Below, piece by piece: positions 1 to 9,407 of a DNA stretch of 64,000 bases. The stretch comes from Gordonia gummivorans (GTDB taxonomy: Bacteria > Actinomycetota > Actinomycetes > Mycobacteriales > Mycobacteriaceae). Position 1 is the first letter of the stretch, and every line of letters begins with the position of its first letter. The notes under the pieces were generated by a model, which saw only the letters and a program-made list of their open reading frames with translations, searched no databases and was not told where the DNA came from. A program made the translations under genes and the position numbers. The stretch lies in contig NZ_JAKWBF010000019.1 in the NCBI RefSeq assembly GCF_022513585.1, positions 46,770 to 110,769 on the forward strand, read 5' to 3'.

Positions 1-398
1 ACCATCTGCCACATGGGAATTCCGCGTCGGATGAGCCCGAGGTTCATGAACTGTGCCTCCGATACCGGCAGCCACCAAGTGTTGCCGCCGGAGACGATCA
101 TCCGGTTGAACGGATGCTGTTTGGCCATCCGTGCCGCGACGTTGAGACGACGGTCGAGGATGGCCGGCGTCTGTCCGTAGGTGCCCATCTTGGCGCCGAG
201 TACGACGATGTAGCGCGTGGCGATGCCCTGCCAGAGGAAGATGCTGTTCGGCGTGAGCAGGTCGCTGCTGCCGAGGTCCACGCTCCCGAGATCGGTGCTG
301 ACCGGTGCAGCCTTCGCCGGGGCATCGGTGAGTACTCCAGCGCCGGTGACGAGAGCGGTGGAGAGGGCGACTGCGGACACGAGGTTTCGAACACGCAT
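1..398 (-). CDS. DUF218 (YdcF/SanA-like) exported protein, 3' end cut by window edge
   Basis: Translating the minus strand from ATG at 398 gives a signal-peptide-like start (MRVRNLVSAVALSTALVTGA), an Ala/Pro-rich stretch, and then a DUF218 core: IVVLGAKMG, followed by TPAILDRRLNVAARMAK and MIVSGGN. DUF218 proteins such as SanA and YdcF are membrane or secreted proteins linked to envelope integrity; their substrate is generally unknown. The frame is open to the window edge, so the C-terminus is missing. The family call is from motif recognition and is fairly secure; no function is inferred. The divergent side is a short gap of about 75 bases to the end of gabD. Confidence 0.7.
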   Translation of the reverse strand, partial: MRVRNLVSAVALSTALVTGAGVLTDAPAKAAPVSTDLGSVDLGSSDLLTPNSIFLWQGIATRYIVVLGAKMGTYGQTPAILDRRLNVAARMAKQHPFNRMIVSGGNTWWLPVSEAQFMNLGLIRRGIPMWQM

Positions 399-473
399 GA
401 CGACGAGTGTACGGAAGTTACTGGTGAGGTCAATGTGACCAAAGTGACGATCGGATCAAGGGTCGATAAACCC

Positions 474-1967
474 TCATGTGAGAGCGACGTACTTCACCGA
501 AAGGTACTCTTCGATACCCTCGGAACCGCCTTCGCGTCCGATGCCGGACTGTTTGACGCCGCCGAAAGGTGCTGCCGCGTCGGAGATCACGCCGCGGTTG
601 ACACCGACCATCCCGGAGTCGAGCGCCTCGGCGACGCGCATGCTGCGGTCGAGGTCGCGGCTGTAGAAGTACGCGGCAAGGCCGTATTCGGTGGAGTTTG
701 CCGCTGTGATGCCGTCGTCCTCGCTCGTGAATGTGCTGATCACCGCGACCGGCCCGAAGATCTCACCGCGTGTGACGGGAGCGTAGGGGTCCACCTGGTC
801 GAGAACCGTTGCCGGATAGAAGAATCCGGGGCCATCAGGACGTTCTCCGCCGGTGCGAACCCGGGCGCCGTCGGCGATCGCGCCCTCGACGGCGTCGGCG
901 ACCTTGTCGCGCTGGGAGGCGTTGACGAGCGGTCCGAGCGTGACCCCGTCGACATACCCGGGACCCATGCGCACCGCGGCCATCTTCTCGGTGAGTTTGG
1001 TGGTGAACTCGTCGGCGACGCCGGACTGCACGAGGAACCGGTTGGCGGCCGTGCACGCCTCGCCGCCGTTGCGCATCTTGGCCGCGAATGCGCCCTCGAC
1101 CGCTGCGTCGACATCCGCGTCGTCGAAGACGAGGAACGGCGCGTTGCCGCCGAGTTCCATCGACGTCCGCTGGATACGTTCGGCGGCCTGCTCCAACAAT
1201 CCGCGCCCGACCGGCGTGGACCCGGTGAAGCTGATCTTGCGGATGCGGTCGTCCTCGATCAGCGCCGTGCTGACGCCGCGGCTGTCGCTGGTCGGCAGCA
1301 CCGACAGAACTCCCGGCGGAAGACCGGCCTCCGCGAACGCCTCGGCGAGCGCAAGCATGGTCAGGGGGGTCTCGTGCGCGGGTTTGACCAGCATGACGTT
1401 GCCCGCAGCCAATGCCGGCGCGATCTTGCGCGTACCCATCGCGAGCGGAAAGTTCCACGGCGTGATTGCCAGACACGGCCCAACAGGCGCGTGGCTGACC
1501 AGAATCCGACCGTTGCCCGCCGGGGCCTGGGTGAAGCGACCGTTCACCCGGACCGCCTCCTCGGCGAACCAGCGCAAGAATTCGGTGCCGTACTTGGCCT
1601 CCGCGGCGCTGTCGGGCAGCGCGCGACCGAGTTCGGCCGTCATGAGCAGCGCGATGTCGTCGGCGCGATCGGTGAGCAGTTCAAAGGTGCGACGCAGGAT
1701 TTCGCCACGCTCGCGCGGGGCGGTCGCGGCCCAGTCCTGAGCGGCCGCCGCCGCGGCGTCGAGAGCGGCGCGCGCATCCTCGACCCCGGCGTCGGCGACC
1801 GACACCAGTGGCTCCTCGGTCGCCGGGTCGTACACCGGGAAGGTCTTGCCCGACGCGGACGGAACCGACTTGCCGCCGATCCACAGGCCGGTGGGGACGC
1901 CGTCGAGCACGGCGCCGACGTCGAGAACTTCGTTGTTGCTGGTTGCGGAACTTCGTTGCTCGGCCAT
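474..1967 (-). CDS. gabD: NAD(P)-dependent succinate-semialdehyde dehydrogenase family protein
   Basis: A 497-residue aldehyde dehydrogenase with all family landmarks: ITPWNFPLAMGTRK near the cofactor site, SFTGSTPVGR, the catalytic Glu in MELGGN, the nucleophilic Cys in GEACTAANR, and a C-terminal PFGGVKQSGIGREGG. Length and these motifs match GabD-type enzymes that oxidise succinate semialdehyde to succinate (GABA shunt or bypass of a split TCA cycle). ATG at 1967 is preferred because the longer open frame to 2165 runs antisense into the neighbouring lipoprotein gene and reads as unstructured sequence. The substrate is inferred from overall similarity; another short-chain semialdehyde is possible. 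Confidence 0.85.
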   Translation of the reverse strand: MAEQRSSATSNNEVLDVGAVLDGVPTGLWIGGKSVPSASGKTFPVYDPATEEPLVSVADAGVEDARAALDAAAAAAQDWAATAPRERGEILRRTFELLTDRADDIALLMTAELGRALPDSAAEAKYGTEFLRWFAEEAVRVNGRFTQAPAGNGRILVSHAPVGPCLAITPWNFPLAMGTRKIAPALAAGNVMLVKPAHETPLTMLALAEAFAEAGLPPGVLSVLPTSDSRGVSTALIEDDRIRKISFTGSTPVGRGLLEQAAERIQRTSMELGGNAPFLVFDDADVDAAVEGAFAAKMRNGGEACTAANRFLVQSGVADEFTTKLTEKMAAVRMGPGYVDGVTLGPLVNASQRDKVADAVEGAIADGARVRTGGERPDGPGFFYPATVLDQVDPYAPVTRGEIFGPVAVISTFTSEDDGITAANSTEYGLAAYFYSRDLDRSMRVAEALDSGMVGVNRGVISDAAAPFGGVKQSGIGREGGSEGIEEYLSVKYVALT

Positions 1968-2043
1968 GACCCCAGTGTGCCTCTCACGACGCCGGGAGCG
2001 GAGCGAGCGGGTCGAATCCAATCTGCTCGGTACGGTGGGGACG

Positions 2044-2919
2044 GTGATCAGTCGTCGGATCTCCTGGCTTGCGATTGCCGTTGCCGCGTGCACCCTCGCC
2101 GGCTGCAACGCACCCGACGACGCGAGCACCACCAGTAGCGCACCATCCACGAGCATCGACACCACGATCGATCAGGTCAATCTGGGCGACAGTTACAGCG
2201 CGGGCACCGGGGTCAGCCCGCTCGCGGCAGGGTCGCCGTTCCTATGTCAGCGGTCGTCGCGGAACTTCGCTCAGATCCTCACCGAGCGGCAGCACTACCG
2301 GCTGACCGACGTCAGCTGCGCCGGCGCCGACACCGCGGACTTGGCGAACGCCCAATACGACGGCGTCCCAGCGCAATTCGACGCCGTGACACCCGACACC
2401 GACCTGGTCACCATGATGATCGGCGGCAACGACAACGACACGTACTCCGGTTCGATCCGCGCCTGCCGCGACGTCGCGTCCAGCGATCCGTCCGGCTCGC
2501 CGTGCCGCGACCGCTACGGCGATTCGCTGGAGAAGCCGATCCTCACCACGACCTATCCGAGCCTGCTGACGGCGCTCCGGCAGGTGCAGCAGAAGGCGCC
2601 ACACGCCCGGGTCGTCATCGTCGGCTATCCGTGGATTCTTCCGGCGACGGGCGGCTGCTATCCGACCATGCGAGTCGCCGCCGGCGACGTTCCCTACCTG
2701 CGTCATCTGCAGGCAACTCTCAACGACGCGATCCGACGCGCGGCCGCCCAGACCGGCGCCACCTACGTCGACATGGAAGCGGTGTCCGAGGGGCACGACG
2801 CCTGCGCGGGAAGTCAACGCTGGATCGAGCCGATGACCAGGAGCGGGCCTGGTGCCGTGCACCCGAACGCGCGCGGGCAGCAAGCGATCGCCGACCAGGT
2901 TGCCAGGTCGCTGGCCTGA
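2044..2919 (+). CDS. secreted SGNH/GDSL-type lipase, lipoprotein
   Basis: A 291-residue protein starting at GTG 2044. The N-terminus is a lipoprotein signal ending in the lipobox LAGC (Cys21). The mature part has the SGNH hydrolase blocks: GDSYSAGTG with nucleophile Ser50, the SCAGADT segment, GGND (oxyanion Asn), and a C-terminal HPNARGQ carrying the catalytic His. This resembles actinobacterial secreted lipases/esterases acting at the cell surface. It is divergent from gabD with about 75 bases between starts. The substrate cannot be told. The next GTG upstream (2035) is an alternative start. Confidence 0.85.
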   Translation: MISRRISWLAIAVAACTLAGCNAPDDASTTSSAPSTSIDTTIDQVNLGDSYSAGTGVSPLAAGSPFLCQRSSRNFAQILTERQHYRLTDVSCAGADTADLANAQYDGVPAQFDAVTPDTDLVTMMIGGNDNDTYSGSIRACRDVASSDPSGSPCRDRYGDSLEKPILTTTYPSLLTALRQVQQKAPHARVVIVGYPWILPATGGCYPTMRVAAGDVPYLRHLQATLNDAIRRAAAQTGATYVDMEAVSEGHDACAGSQRWIEPMTRSGPGAVHPNARGQQAIADQVARSLA

Positions 2920-2971
2920 GAAGCACCTGAACGATTTGGGTCACCCGGTGCCGTTTGGAACACTGGAGGCC

Positions 2972-4306
2972 GTGACCCGCACCGCCCCGACCGCCGAGAC
3001 GTCAGCCGCTCTGTTCGCGCGCGCCGGGAAGGTCATCCCGGGCGGGGTCAACTCCCCGGTCCGCGCGTTTTACGCGGTCGGCGGGACACCCCGATTCATC
3101 GCCCGCGCGCAGGGCTGCCACCTCTACGACGCCGACGGCGCCGACTACGTTGACCTGGTCTCTTCATGGGGTCCGATGATCCTGGGCCACGCCCATCCGG
3201 CGGTCGTCGAGGCCGTAGCGCGCGCGGCGGTCGGTGGCCTGTCCTTCGGCGCCCCGACCGAGGCCGAGGTGGAACTGGCCGAGGAGATCATCGACCGCGT
3301 CGACCCCGTGCAACGTGTCCGGCTGGTCAACTCGGGCACCGAGGCCACCATGTCGGCCATCCGCCTCGCACGCGGATTCACCGGCCGCAGCAAGATCATC
3401 AAGTTCGCGGGCTGTTATCACGGTCACGTCGACGCCCTGCTCGCCGACGCGGGGTCGGGAGTCGCGACCCTCGGCCTGCCGACGTCGCCGGGCGTCACCG
3501 GCGCCACCGCCCACGACACCATCGTCCTGCCTTACAACGACCTGAAAGCCGTCGCCAAGGCCTTCGAGGAGTTCGGCGACGAGATCGCCGCGGTCATCAC
3601 CGAGGCCGCCGCCGGCAACATGGGTGCGGTCGCGCCGCGTGACGGATTCAACGCCGGCCTGCGTGAACTGACCGCCCGGCACGGGGCGCTACTGATCATC
3701 GACGAGGTCATGACCGGATTCCGGGTGAGCCCCGCCGGCTGGTACGGCCTCGAAGGCGTCGCAGGCGACCTCTACACCTTCGGCAAGGTGATGAGCGGCG
3801 GGCTACCTGCCGCCGCATTCGGGGGTCGCGCCGACGTCATGGAACGCCTCGCGCCGACCGGTCCCGTCTATCAGGCGGGCACCCTGTCAGGGAACCCAGT
3901 GGCCGTGGCCGCCGGACTGGCGACCCTGCGCAACGCCGACGTCGACGTCTACGCCGCCCTCGACGCCAACGCCGACCGACTCGGTGAACTCTTCACCGGC
4001 GCCCTCACGTCTGCGGGGGTTTCCCACCGCGTGCAGCGTGCGGGCAGCCTGATCAGTATCTTCTTCACCGACGACCCCGACACCGAGATCGTCGACTACG
4101 CGGGCGTCAAGGCCACCGACACCTGGCGGTTCGCGCCGTTCTTCCACGCGCTCCTCGACCGGGGCGTGTACGCACCGCCGAGTGCCTTCGAGGCGTGGTT
4201 CGTCTCGGCCGCACTCGGCGACGACGCTTTTTCACGAATCGCCGACGCGCTTCCTGCCGCTGCCGAAGCGGCAGGCGCGGCCCGCCGACCGGGGGAGACC
4301 GACTGA
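2972..4306 (+). CDS. hemL: glutamate-1-semialdehyde 2,1-aminomutase
   Basis: A 444-residue PLP enzyme that converts glutamate-1-semialdehyde to 5-aminolevulinate, the C5 entry to tetrapyrroles. Visible landmarks: [12 protein letters not shown] at the N-terminus, [26 protein letters not shown], the Asp in [10 protein letters not shown], and the PLP lysine K272 in [16 protein letters not shown]. Start GTG 2972 follows a CTGGAGG ribosome site. It overlaps the downstream phosphatase gene by one base, as expected for the first gene of an operon coupling haem synthesis to cytochrome c maturation. From memory it matches Rv0524 of M. tuberculosis in position. Confidence 0.95.
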   Translation: MTRTAPTAETSAALFARAGKVIPGGVNSPVRAFYAVGGTPRFIARAQGCHLYDADGADYVDLVSSWGPMILGHAHPAVVEAVARAAVGGLSFGAPTEAEVELAEEIIDRVDPVQRVRLVNSGTEATMSAIRLARGFTGRSKIIKFAGCYHGHVDALLADAGSGVATLGLPTSPGVTGATAHDTIVLPYNDLKAVAKAFEEFGDEIAAVITEAAAGNMGAVAPRDGFNAGLRELTARHGALLIIDEVMTGFRVSPAGWYGLEGVAGDLYTFGKVMSGGLPAAAFGGRADVMERLAPTGPVYQAGTLSGNPVAVAAGLATLRNADVDVYAALDANADRLGELFTGALTSAGVSHRVQRAGSLISIFFTDDPDTEIVDYAGVKATDTWRFAPFFHALLDRGVYAPPSAFEAWFVSAALGDDAFSRIADALPAAAEAAGAARRPGETD

Positions 4307-4932
4307 TGCACACGATCGTCCACATGATGCGCCACGGTGAGGTGCACAATCCCGACGGCATCCTCTACGGACGGCTGCCCGGATTCCGGCTGTCGACCAC
4401 GGGCCGGGTGCAGGCCCGCAAAGTCGCCGACACCCTCGCCGACCACGACGTCACCGCCGTGTTCGCGTCGCCGCTGCAGCGTGCGCAGGAGACCGCGACA
4501 CCGATCGCGGCCGCGCACGGACTGCCGATCTTCACCAACGACGACCTCATCGAGGCCGACAACGTCTTCGAGGGACTCAAGGTGTCCGTCGGCGACGGCG
4601 CGTTGTCGAAGCCGCGGCACTGGCCCAAGATTCGCGACCCGTTCACCCCGTCGTGGGGCGAGCCGTACATCCAGTTGGCCCACCGCATGCTCGCCGCCGC
4701 CAACAAGGCGCGCGACGCGGCCAAGGGCCACGAGGCCATCTGTGTCAGCCATCAGCTGCCCGTGTACACGCTGCGCCGCTTCCTGGAAGGCCAGCGACTC
4801 TGGCACGACCCGCGTCGTCGGCAGTGTTCGCTCGCGTCGCTGACCAGCCTGATCTACGAGGACGACGCGCTCGTCGACATCATCTATTCCGAACCGGCCG
4901 GGGCATCCGACCCGCTGGTGACCGGGGCCTGA
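4306..4932 (+). CDS. histidine phosphatase (phosphoglycerate mutase-like) protein
   Basis: A 208-residue member of the histidine phosphatase superfamily. The phosphorylated His lies in the RHGE motif near residue 10, followed by LSTTGRVQARKVAD and the SPLQRAQETA segment. The second catalytic His is in AICVSHQLPVY. ATG 4306 overlaps the hemL stop by one base and has a GGGGGAGA ribosome site, so translation is coupled. Its conserved place between hemL and the cytochrome c thioredoxin suggests a role in haem or cytochrome supply, but the substrate is unknown. Orthologue of Rv0525 by position (recollection). Confidence 0.85.
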   Translation: MHTIVHMMRHGEVHNPDGILYGRLPGFRLSTTGRVQARKVADTLADHDVTAVFASPLQRAQETATPIAAAHGLPIFTNDDLIEADNVFEGLKVSVGDGALSKPRHWPKIRDPFTPSWGEPYIQLAHRMLAAANKARDAAKGHEAICVSHQLPVYTLRRFLEGQRLWHDPRRRQCSLASLTSLIYEDDALVDIIYSEPAGASDPLVTGA

Positions 4933-4948
4933 CCCGGAACAACAGCGA

Positions 4949-5593
4949 ATGACGGCGGTTCAAGTGAGCAGTGTTCAGACCAGTCGGCGATACCGCCGCG
5001 TGGCGATCCTGGCTCTCCTGCTCGCCGCTGTCGTCGGCTTCGCCGGGGCGTGTAGCACCGGCGACGACGCGGTCGCGCAGGGTGACACCTTCCAATTCGT
5101 CTCGCCCGGCGGCAAAACCGTCATCACCTACGACCCCGACGACCGCAAGCCGATCGGCCCGGTCTCCGGCGAGGACCTCCTCACCGGGCAGCCACTGTCG
5201 ATCACCGACCCGCGCTATGCCGGCAAGGTCGTGGTGATCAACGCGTGGGCGTCGTGGTGCGGTCCGTGCCGCGGCGAGTCCGACGACCTCGAGCAGGTCT
5301 ACGAGCAGTTCAAAGCGCAGGGCGTCGACTTCCTCGGCCTCAACATGCGCGACGACCGGCAGTCCGCGCAGGACTTCGTCGGCGACCGCAAGGTCGGATA
5401 TCCGTCGATCTACGACTACGCCGGAGCCACCGTCGGCGACCTCGGCATCCCGCTGCCGGTGCTGCCGGTGACCGTGGTCCTCGACCGGCAACACCGGCCG
5501 GCCGCGGTCTTCATCAAATCCATCACCGCCGAAGAACTCGGTGCCGCGGTGGCGCGAGTGGTCGCCGAGACCTCGGGTCCGGTGGCCGGATGA
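4949..5593 (+). CDS. TlpA/ResA-like thioredoxin-fold lipoprotein for cytochrome c maturation
   Basis: A 214-residue protein with an N-terminal lipoprotein signal (lipobox FAGAC, Cys35) and a redoxin domain with active site WCGPC (Cys104, Cys107). A later cis-Pro region (LPVLPVTVVLD) fits the thioredoxin fold. In System II cytochrome c biogenesis such proteins reduce the apocytochrome CxxCH cysteines outside the membrane, receiving electrons from CcdA, which is the next gene and overlaps by four bases (ATGA). The start could also be GTG at 4964; neither has a strong ribosome site. Confidence 0.88.
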   Translation: MTAVQVSSVQTSRRYRRVAILALLLAAVVGFAGACSTGDDAVAQGDTFQFVSPGGKTVITYDPDDRKPIGPVSGEDLLTGQPLSITDPRYAGKVVVINAWASWCGPCRGESDDLEQVYEQFKAQGVDFLGLNMRDDRQSAQDFVGDRKVGYPSIYDYAGATVGDLGIPLPVLPVTVVLDRQHRPAAVFIKSITAEELGAAVARVVAETSGPVAG

Positions 5594-6411
5594 CCACCCT
5601 CGCGCTGATGGCGGCGCAACCGCAGGCCGCGGTGGGGGAGAGCTTCCAGAACACCGTGCTCAGCGGACCGCTGCTCCTTGCGTTGGCCGCCTGCCTGGTG
5701 GCCGGCCTGGTCTCGTTCGCCTCGCCGTGCGTCGTGCCGCTCGTCCCGGGCTACCTGTCTTATCTCGCCGGGCTGGTCGGGGCGGAGGCCCCGGCGGTGA
5801 CGGCCGACGAACCGGCCAAACGTGGACGGCATCGTGTGGCGATGGCGGCGGCAATGTTCGTCGCCGGGTTCACTGCCGTCTTCGTCATCGCTACCGCGAG
5901 CGTCTTCGGACTCACCCGCAGCTACGTCATCAATCATGATCTGCTGCAACGGGTTGGCGGAGTCATCACCATCGTGATGGGCCTCGTGTTCATCGGACTG
6001 GTCCCGATGATGCAGCGCGACTACCGATTCCATCCGCGACTCGTCTCCAACCTCGTGGGTGCACCACTGCTCGGCGCGGTGTTCGCGCTGGGCTGGACCC
6101 CGTGTCTGGGTCCGACGCTGAGCGCGATCGTGGTCACCGCGACCGGTACCGAGGGCGTGACCGCGGCCAAGGGTGTGGCGCTGATCGTCGCCTACTGCGC
6201 AGGATTGGGAATCCCGTTCGTGGTCTTGGCCTTTTCGTCGGCGTGGGCATTGCGCAGCATGGGGTGGCTGCGCCGGAATGCGCGCGCCATCCAGGTGTTC
6301 GGCGGGATCATGCTGATCCTGGTCGGTATCGCACTGGTGACCGGCCTGTGGGATCAGTTCACCGTCTGGGTTCGTGAGGCCTTCATCACCGACACGGAAT
6401 TGCCGATATGA
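5590..6411 (+). CDS. ccdA: CcdA-type thiol:disulfide interchange membrane protein
   Basis: A 273-residue polytopic membrane protein with the two CcdA cysteine signatures: FASPCVVPLVPGYLSYLAG at the first half and GWTPCLGPTL in the second. CcdA carries electrons from cytoplasmic thioredoxin across the membrane to the extracellular thioredoxin-like lipoprotein, here encoded just upstream. ATG 5590 overlaps the preceding stop, and its own stop overlaps the resB start (6408), so the genes are translationally coupled. Length and roughly six hydrophobic segments are normal for the family. Confidence 0.92.
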   Translation: MTTLALMAAQPQAAVGESFQNTVLSGPLLLALAACLVAGLVSFASPCVVPLVPGYLSYLAGLVGAEAPAVTADEPAKRGRHRVAMAAAMFVAGFTAVFVIATASVFGLTRSYVINHDLLQRVGGVITIVMGLVFIGLVPMMQRDYRFHPRLVSNLVGAPLLGAVFALGWTPCLGPTLSAIVVTATGTEGVTAAKGVALIVAYCAGLGIPFVVLAFSSAWALRSMGWLRRNARAIQVFGGIMLILVGIALVTGLWDQFTVWVREAFITDTELPI

Positions 6412-8129
6412 CCGGCGTCGTCGAAACCACCACGCACGACGCGCCACCGCCGGACGCGCCGAAACCCGCTGCGTCCCGACCACACTGGATCAAGCGCCGC
6501 GTGCTGTGGCCGCTGCGCAACCTGTGGCGGTCGCTGACGTCGATGCGCACCGCTCTGGTGCTGCTGTTCCTGTTGGCGCTCGCGGCCATTCCCGGTGCGC
6601 TGCTGCCACAACGGGATCTCAACGAGCAGAAGACGGTGCAGTACATCGCCGATCACGGAACGCTCGGCGAGCTGATGGACCGCGTGCAGCTGTTCGAGGT
6701 CTTCTCCAGCACCTGGTTCACCGCGATCTATGTGCTGCTGTTCGTGTCGCTGGTGGGCTGCCTGACACCGCGCATGGTCGAACACTTCCACAACCTGCGC
6801 GCCAAACCGGTTGCCGCGCCGCGGAATCTGTCGCGGCTGCCGCGGCACGTCGAACACACCGTGGACGGCGACCCCGAGGAGATCGCGGCCCGGATCAACA
6901 GCAGGCTGCGCGGCTGGCGACGCACCGTGGTGGTGCGCGAACCGAGTGAGCGCTATCCCGACGGCGTGGTCGAGGTGTCGGCGGAGAAGGGCTACCTCCG
7001 CGAATTCGGCAACCTGGTCTTCCATTTCGCGTTGCTGGCCTTGCTGGTCGCGATCGCCGTCGGCAAGGTCTACGGCTACGAGGGCACCCGCACACTCGTC
7101 GCCGACGGTGAGCAGGCGCTGTGCAACAACTCGACCGCCGTCTACGACTCGTTCCGCGCCGGCAGCCTCGTCGACGGAACCGACCTGACACCCTTCTGTT
7201 TCCGCATCGACAAGTTCTCCGCGACCTTCCTGCCCAGCGGTCAGCCCGACATGTACGACGCCACGATGCGCTACACCGAAGGGCCGCACCCCGGTCCGCC
7301 GTCGACCTGGCAGACCAAGTCGGTGCGCGTCAACGAGCCGCTGCGCGTCGCCGGTGACCGCGTGTACGTGCTCGGCAACGGATTCGCCCCGACCTTCACG
7401 GTCACCTTCCCCAACGGGAAGACCCGCACCCAGACCGTGCCGTTCATCCCCGACGATCTGACGACCATGATGTCGTCGGGTGCCGTCCGCTTCGACACCC
7501 CCGCCGGCATGTACCCCGACGAGGATGTGCGCCGCAAGAACCAGATCGCCATCGAGGGTCTGTTCGCGCCGACCGCCACCTTCCACGGCACGCTGCTGCT
7601 CTCGGCGTCGCCCGTCCCCGACGACCCGTACGTCGCCATCCGCATCTACAAGGGCGACACCGGCCTGGACACCGGCCGCCCGCAGAACGCGTACGCACTC
7701 GACCAGAAACTCATCGACCAGGGACGCCTCGTCCGGCAGTCGCAGGTGAACCTCGCGTCCGGACAGAGCACCACGCTCGCCGACGGCACCGTCGTCCGCT
7801 TCGACGGCTACCAGCGGTGGGTGTCGGTGCAGGTGTCGCACGACCCGGCGCAGAACTGGGTGCTGGTCAGCGCAATCGTCATGCTCGGCGGGCTGTTGGT
7901 GTCGTTGCTGATTCGTCGTCGGCGCATCTGGGCGCGACTCGTGCCGGTCGCCGCAGACACTCCCGACGGACAGAGCGGCCGAGCACGACGTACTGTAGTA
8001 GAAATTGCCGGCCTGGCCCGCACGGATCAGGCCGGTTGGGGCGAGGGCTTCGACGAGCAGGCGTCGGCCCTGGTCACCGATGATCCGGAGAGCGCGCGCA
8101 CGTCCCGACGCTCCCGGGGTCGGTTGTAG
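6408..8129 (+). CDS. resB: ResB-like System II cytochrome c synthase subunit
   Basis: A 573-residue ResB/Ccs1-family protein. It has N-terminal hydrophobic segments (near residues 45-65 and 100-120), a third around 205-225, a large extracytoplasmic domain, and a last helix near 490-510 followed by a charged cytoplasmic tail. ResB forms with CcsB/ResC the haem transporter and ligase that attaches haem to apocytochrome c. The four-base overlap with ccdA and the short gap to ccsB support one operon. The tail is rich in Arg and Ser, as often seen in actinobacterial members. Confidence 0.92.
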   Translation: MTGVVETTTHDAPPPDAPKPAASRPHWIKRRVLWPLRNLWRSLTSMRTALVLLFLLALAAIPGALLPQRDLNEQKTVQYIADHGTLGELMDRVQLFEVFSSTWFTAIYVLLFVSLVGCLTPRMVEHFHNLRAKPVAAPRNLSRLPRHVEHTVDGDPEEIAARINSRLRGWRRTVVVREPSERYPDGVVEVSAEKGYLREFGNLVFHFALLALLVAIAVGKVYGYEGTRTLVADGEQALCNNSTAVYDSFRAGSLVDGTDLTPFCFRIDKFSATFLPSGQPDMYDATMRYTEGPHPGPPSTWQTKSVRVNEPLRVAGDRVYVLGNGFAPTFTVTFPNGKTRTQTVPFIPDDLTTMMSSGAVRFDTPAGMYPDEDVRRKNQIAIEGLFAPTATFHGTLLLSASPVPDDPYVAIRIYKGDTGLDTGRPQNAYALDQKLIDQGRLVRQSQVNLASGQSTTLADGTVVRFDGYQRWVSVQVSHDPAQNWVLVSAIVMLGGLLVSLLIRRRRIWARLVPVAADTPDGQSGRARRTVVEIAGLARTDQAGWGEGFDEQASALVTDDPESARTSRRSRGRL

Positions 8130-8152
8130 GCGAGCGGGAGAGGACGGCACTT

Positions 8153-9211
8153 GTGAGCAGTGCAGTTGAGCACATGGCGGCCACCGTCAACGGCGTACCG
8201 GTCGACGAGACGATGGCACGCTACTCCGACCTCCTCTTCGGTACCGCCATCACGATCTACGTGCTGGCCATGGCGATGTTCCTGGTGTCGTTGGCCGCGG
8301 TGCGCAGCCGCAAGCTGGCCGACAAGTCGCTGGTGGGCGCGGGTGTCGGCACCACGGAGACCGGCGCGCGCACCCCCGGCAAGCTCGAGCAGGCACCGCG
8401 TCGCAGCTTCGGCGACAAGCTCGGCAACATGGCCTACCCGGTCGTCATCGTCGGGCTGCTCGCCCACATCGGTTCGATCGTCTGCCGCGGCATGGCCACC
8501 GACCGTGCGCCGTGGGGCAACATGTACGAGTTCATCTCGCTGACCTGCGCGGCCTGCGTCGTCGCCGGACTCGTGGTGCTGCGCAAACCCGAGCATCGCC
8601 CGCTGATCTCGTTCGTCCTGCTGCCGGTCACGCTGCTGATGTTCATCGGCGGCCGCTACCTCTACACCGACGCCGCACCCGTGGTCCCCGCGCTGAAGTC
8701 GTACTGGCTGGCCATCCACGTGTCGATCATCTCGATCTCGTCGGGCGTCCTGCTCGTCTCGGGCGTCGCCAGCGTGCTGTACCTGATCAAGATGCGCTGG
8801 GGCACACAGACCGCCGACGAGGCATACGACTCGCTGGTCGACGGCACCGGGATGAAAGGCTTCGGGGGAGCGGTTCGACGCGTCGTCGCGCACATCCCCA
8901 ACGCCGATACCCTCGACCGCCTCGCCTACAAATGCGTCGTCTTCGGCTTCCCGCTGTTCGGTCTGGGCGTCATCTGCGGTGCCATCTGGGCCGAGTCCGC
9001 GTGGGGCCGTTTCTGGGGCTGGGACCCCAAGGAGACCGTCTCGTTCATCGCGTGGGTCATCTACGCGGCCTACCTGCACGCCCGCGCGACCGCCGGCTGG
9101 CGCAACACCGCCGCCGCCTGGATCAACGTCGCCGGCTTCGTCGCGCTGCTGTTCAACCTGTTCATCATCAACCTGGTCGTCTCGGGCCTGCACTCCTACC
9201 AGGGCCTCTGA
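8153..9211 (+). CDS. ccsB: CcsB/ResC (CcsA family) cytochrome c biogenesis protein
   Basis: A 352-residue polytopic membrane protein with the haem-handling WWD motif of the CcsA/CcmC family, seen here as RFWGWDPKETVSFIAW. Flanking histidines in helices fit haem ligation. It partners ResB in delivering haem to apocytochrome c. GTG 8153 is the annotated start; the first 20 residues are not hydrophobic and an internal Met could also serve. It is the last gene of the hemL-ccs operon; a hairpin plus T-run follows the stop. Confidence 0.92.
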   Translation: MSSAVEHMAATVNGVPVDETMARYSDLLFGTAITIYVLAMAMFLVSLAAVRSRKLADKSLVGAGVGTTETGARTPGKLEQAPRRSFGDKLGNMAYPVVIVGLLAHIGSIVCRGMATDRAPWGNMYEFISLTCAACVVAGLVVLRKPEHRPLISFVLLPVTLLMFIGGRYLYTDAAPVVPALKSYWLAIHVSIISISSGVLLVSGVASVLYLIKMRWGTQTADEAYDSLVDGTGMKGFGGAVRRVVAHIPNADTLDRLAYKCVVFGFPLFGLGVICGAIWAESAWGRFWGWDPKETVSFIAWVIYAAYLHARATAGWRNTAAAWINVAGFVALLFNLFIINLVVSGLHSYQGL

Positions 9212-9213
9212 TC

Positions 9214-9245
9214 GGTCGCCACTTTGCTGGCTGGGGCGGCCTTTT
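9214..9245 (+). terminator. probable intrinsic terminator after the cytochrome c operon
   Basis: GGTCGCC at 9214-9220 can pair with GGCGGCC at 9235-9241, with one G-T wobble, and is followed directly by TTTT. It sits three bases after the ccsB stop. The loop is 14 bases, so the call is moderate. Confidence 0.5.
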
Positions 9246-9247
9246 CT

Positions 9248-9397
9248 GCTGGTTGAGTAGCGGCGAGCGAGCGCAGCGAGTCCGACGCGTATCGAAACCT
9301 CGTGAGTCAAGCGTATCGGTGACCACGGATTGCGGACATCTTCGCCTCACCGGGTTTCGATACGGCTCGCCCTATGGGGCTCGCCTACTCAACCAGC
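9248..9397. repeat. intergenic inverted repeat, repeat family B
   Basis: The left arm 9248-9299 begins GCTGGTTGAGTAGCGGCGAG and ends ATCGAAACC. The right arm 9353-9397 begins GGTTTCGATACGGCTCGCC and ends CTACTCAACCAGC, an imperfect inverted copy. About 53 bases lie between the arms. A diverged single arm recurs at 41588-41639. The element lies between two convergent genes, where such repeats usually sit. Confidence 0.85.
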
Positions 9398-9407
9398 AGG
9401 AGGGGAC

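Noticed and set aside
114..2138. 674-residue open frame antisense to gabD
   Set aside because: It follows the shadow pattern of high-GC codon bias opposite a clear dehydrogenase, with no domain and repetitive charged composition.
2900..2971. Riboswitch or leader upstream of hemL
   Set aside because: Only about 50 bases lie between genes, with no conserved structure apart from a ribosome site.
6354..8150. 598-residue open frame antisense to resB
   Set aside because: Shadow of resB; Arg/His/Gln-rich with no motif or ribosome site.
8027..9310. 427-residue open frame antisense to ccsB
   Set aside because: Composition typical of a GC shadow; ccsB has a clear WWD motif on the plus strand.
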